Below are positions 61,805 through 64,000 of a DNA stretch of 64,000 nucleotides, in pieces. The position numbers were made by a program, and so were the translations under genes. Origin of the DNA: Flavobacterium johnsoniae UW101 (lineage in GTDB: Bacteria > Bacteroidota > Bacteroidia > Flavobacteriales > Flavobacteriaceae); the NCBI RefSeq assembly GCF_000016645.1, contig NC_009441.1, positions 4,464,001-4,528,000 of the forward strand. Direction: 5' to 3'. Below the pieces are notes generated by a model. The model was not told the origin of the DNA and did no database searches. It saw only the letters and a list, made by a program, of their open reading frames with translations. Each line of letters starts with the position of its first letter. Position 1 is the stretch's first letter.

Positions 61805-62557
61805 AGGTGTTGATTTAAAAATTATTAAAGGATTACGCGCCGGCGCACACTTTCTCTAAAATTTAAATAACATCAATAGAAAATCATGAACATTCTAAAT
61901 GTTCTGAAAATACAACTTTTTTTATACGTAAATGAAAGTAGTTTTTTTGCTATCGCTGCTATTTAAAATTAAAGATTGTATTTGAAAAGTGTCTGGCAAA
62001 AAACAGTTAATTGAGTGGCCATTCTCAAAAAAAAATTAAAGTGAATACCATTTCACAAGGCATTACATCGATGTTTTTTGCTTTTTAACGATCAAATACT
62101 ATATTTAAGTTAAGAATATATCTATAATTATAAAACTATTTTTCAATAAAAATCAAGCTGAATTTGATACTTTTTAATAATCCGGTGAGTAGATTTTAGG
62201 CGCTTTTTAAAGAAAGGCAGCCTTCTTAGTGGAAGAGATATTTTTTAAAAACTTTTTTTTACATAATTTCCATATTAGAAATGGAAATTATGTAAATATA
62301 ACATTGTTATATATAACATTTTTTTCATATAGAGATATCAAAAGCTGGTACAGATATTTAGTTCCGACATTATTTTGTATACTGCCCAAACCTTTCTAGA
62401 CTGCCCTATATGGCTTTTTATACATCAGCAAGGAACTGTATTTTTGAAACCTGCTGCTATTGTAGAACGGCTGTCCACAAATTTTAGAAGAAAAGCTGCA
62501 CAATTTCATGGTATTTGTCAAAATTCATAAAAATCTTACCTTTGATAAAATGCCATA
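61805..62557. other. Gene-free stretch of 753 bp
   Basis: Low complexity and AT-rich. It contains one perfect inverted repeat (62261-62293) and a following TATAACA/TTGTTATA dyad near 62298-62315. No ORF or ncRNA family is recognisable; a promoter for the receiver at 62558 must lie within. Confidence 0.4.
62261..62293. repeat. Perfect 13-bp inverted repeat
   Basis: ACATAATTTCCAT and ATGGAAATTATGT around an ATTAGAA loop. Not followed by a T run, so operator, RNA hairpin or MITE-like end are possible. Confidence 0.5.
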
Positions 62558-63022
62558 ATGCAGCAAGGAATTATGACCCAAAAAACATATAAACATATTT
62601 TATTAGCGGATGATGATCCGGATGACTGTGATTTTTTTTCTGAAGTTTTCAACGAGAATTTTCCAGAGGTTAAACTCTCCATTTCAAATGACGGCGCCGC
62701 TTTAATCAATCTTCTTGAAGGTCCTCCAAATCCGGAAGCCGATTTGATATTTTTAGATTTGAACATGCCGATACTATCAGGAGCAGAATGCCTGGAAAAA
62801 ATCAGATCATCACTTGAGCTAAAGAATCATATCGTAATTATATTCAGCACCAGCAGCAGCCCTTCTGACATCGAAAAGATGTATGCTATGGGAGCCAACT
62901 ATTTTATTACCAAACCGGTTGAATACCAGCATTTGGTTAAGCTGATCAGCAAAGCTATGTCTTTAGCGGCCGAGACGCATACCAAACAGCCGTCGTTTGA
63001 AAATTTCAATATTACGATCTGA
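62558..63022 (+). CDS. Single-domain response regulator
   Basis: 154 aa (or 149 from the ATG at 62573). ILLADDDPDDCDFFSEV pocket, phosphoacceptor in IFLDLNMPILSGAE, switch Ser in IFSTSSS, and Lys in ITKPVEY, so a complete receiver. It is convergent with the phytochrome-like kinase at the right edge, which is its likely partner (Rcp-type receivers pair with phytochromes). Confidence 0.92.
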   Translation: MQQGIMTQKTYKHILLADDDPDDCDFFSEVFNENFPEVKLSISNDGAALINLLEGPPNPEADLIFLDLNMPILSGAECLEKIRSSLELKNHIVIIFSTSSSPSDIEKMYAMGANYFITKPVEYQHLVKLISKAMSLAAETHTKQPSFENFNITI

Positions 63023-63031
63023 TTTTTCTGC

Positions 63032-63054
63032 CAGCCGGAATCAGGCTGCTTTTT
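63032..63054 (+). terminator. Short terminator between receiver and kinase
   Basis: CAGCC (63032-63036) pairs with GGCTG (63044-63048), then C and TTTTT. Confidence 0.6.
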
Positions 63055-63069
63055 CTTAAATATTAAATT

Positions 63070-64000
63070 TTAGATAAGGGTATCCTGCGAATCACAGGGA
63101 AAATAAATGGTAATGGAGGTACCTTGGTCCACTTTTCCCTCTGCTGTAATTGTTCCTCCTAATGTCTGCATAATTTTTTTGCACAGCGCCAGTCCAATTC
63201 CAGAGCCGCTGTATTGCTGCTGGGTATGAAGTCTTGTAAAAACTTTAAATATTGAATCTGCGTACTTTTGATCAAAACCGATACCATTATCCGAGAATTT
63301 AACCCAGGAACAATATACATTAAACGATTCTTTTATAAGTACCGGCTCCTGCGAAGCCGTAATTTTAATTACAGGTGATCGGTCAGGCGAAGCATATTTT
63401 AAGGAGTTTTGAATAATATTTAAAAACAACTGCTTCATGAGAAACCCAATTGCATTAACTTCCGGAAGTTTCTCACACTCAATAACCGCATTATTTTCAG
63501 TTATCGCTTCGCTGATTTCATCTAATGTATCTTCAAAAATGAGATTAAGGTCAATTTTTTCAGCTGCCTCTCTGGTGTTTTTAATACGGGTGTATTTCAA
63601 AATATCCTGCAGCAGTCCACGCATCCTTGCAGCAGATTTTGATACACGTTCCAGTGAATCAAATTCAGGATCTTCGCGGTCGCCTTTTTTTTCAGAAAGC
63701 AGCTTAGAGGTAATCATTTGTATTTTCCTAAGAGGTTCCTGAAGATCATGTGTACTGATCCAGTTTATATTTTCCAGTTCAGAATTAGTCTCTCTCAAGA
63801 TTTCACTTTGAAGTCTGTATCTTTCTTCTTCCTCACTCAGCAGAATCATCATCAGATTATTATGAAGAGAATGGGCATATTTAGCCGCTGCATTTATTTC
63901 ATACTGTCTCCAGATAGTACTCTGTCCTTTAACAGTCTCTTTCCAGATATTAAATGAGTTTCTTGGATGCAGCCCTTTTTCATCCTTAACAATGCTTTTT
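63070..64000 (-). CDS. Phytochrome-like sensor histidine kinase (N-terminus outside window)
   Basis: About 310 codons, open to the right window edge. The first residues visible, SFNIWKETVKGQSTIWRQYE, look like the C-terminal end of a phytochrome PHY domain, followed by a coiled helix. HisKA has the phosphorylated His in WISTHDLQEPLRKIQM; HATPase has FSDNGIGF, GSGIGLALCKKIM and GGTITAEGKVDQGT. The convergent receiver at 62558 is its probable target. The chromophore-binding part is missing, so bilin binding cannot be checked. Confidence 0.85.
   Translation of the reverse strand, partial: KSIVKDEKGLHPRNSFNIWKETVKGQSTIWRQYEINAAAKYAHSLHNNLMMILLSEEEERYRLQSEILRETNSELENINWISTHDLQEPLRKIQMITSKLLSEKKGDREDPEFDSLERVSKSAARMRGLLQDILKYTRIKNTREAAEKIDLNLIFEDTLDEISEAITENNAVIECEKLPEVNAIGFLMKQLFLNIIQNSLKYASPDRSPVIKITASQEPVLIKESFNVYCSWVKFSDNGIGFDQKYADSIFKVFTRLHTQQQYSGSGIGLALCKKIMQTLGGTITAEGKVDQGTSITIYFPCDSQDTLI

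Overview
The window looks like chromosome from a Flavobacterium-type Bacteroidota. The evidence is low G+C, promoters with the TAnnTTTG -7 element, SusC/SusD proteins with a FecR and ECF sigma factor, two proteins with type IX secretion (T9SS) tails, and flavobacterial families (DUF3606, DUF4369-TlpA, DUF4833, DUF3347, GH97). No rRNA, tRNA, CRISPR array or phage module was found.

Layout. 0-11 kb is DNA repair: a Y-family polymerase, a DnaE-type alpha subunit and an AlkB dioxygenase in one operon, then a UvrD-type helicase and, convergently, exonuclease VII (xseA, xseB). 11-15.4 kb is a lipoprotein and a large T9SS-exported hydrolase. 15.8-17.6 kb holds one intact and one truncated IS3-type transposase. 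18-24.5 kb holds a cytoplasmic glycosidase-like toroid protein, an SDR, small stress-type proteins and a CorA transporter. 24.5-28.4 kb is signal transduction: two single-domain receivers, a four-PAS histidine kinase and the frameshifted remains of another kinase. 28.4-29.9 kb is gene-poor, with broken ORFs, a 66-bp AACT microsatellite and hairpins.

30-38.3 kb is the least explained part. Next to a TlpA-like thioredoxin gene, itself preceded by a tiny Cys-rich reading frame, lies a tight operon: phytanoyl-CoA-type dioxygenase, 49-aa small protein, CDP-alcohol phosphatidyltransferase, GtrA and DUF4833. It is preceded by its own promoter and a 62-codon ORF with six consecutive cysteine codons that overlaps the dioxygenase start. 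This resembles a cysteine-sensing leader peptide controlling a lipid-type pathway.

38.4-50.6 kb is a nutrient-uptake locus: ECF sigma and FecR, SusC (with STN domain), SusD, a HExxHxxGxxH metalloprotease and DUF3347, with a divergent GH97 glycosidase. 51-56.3 kb is a compact seven-gene type III polyketide cluster: FAD oxidoreductase, methyltransferase, type III PKS, FabZ-like dehydratase, ketosynthase, ACP and phosphopantetheinyl transferase. The genes abut or overlap, and the cluster carries its own acyl-carrier machinery. 56.5-64 kb has an SMP-30/NHL-type lipoprotein, Crp and HxlR regulators, an NTF2-like protein, a beta-lactamase-fold hydrolase, a small T9SS protein, another receiver, and the 3' part of a phytochrome-like histidine kinase cut by the window end.

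All family names come from reading motifs by eye; no database search was run.
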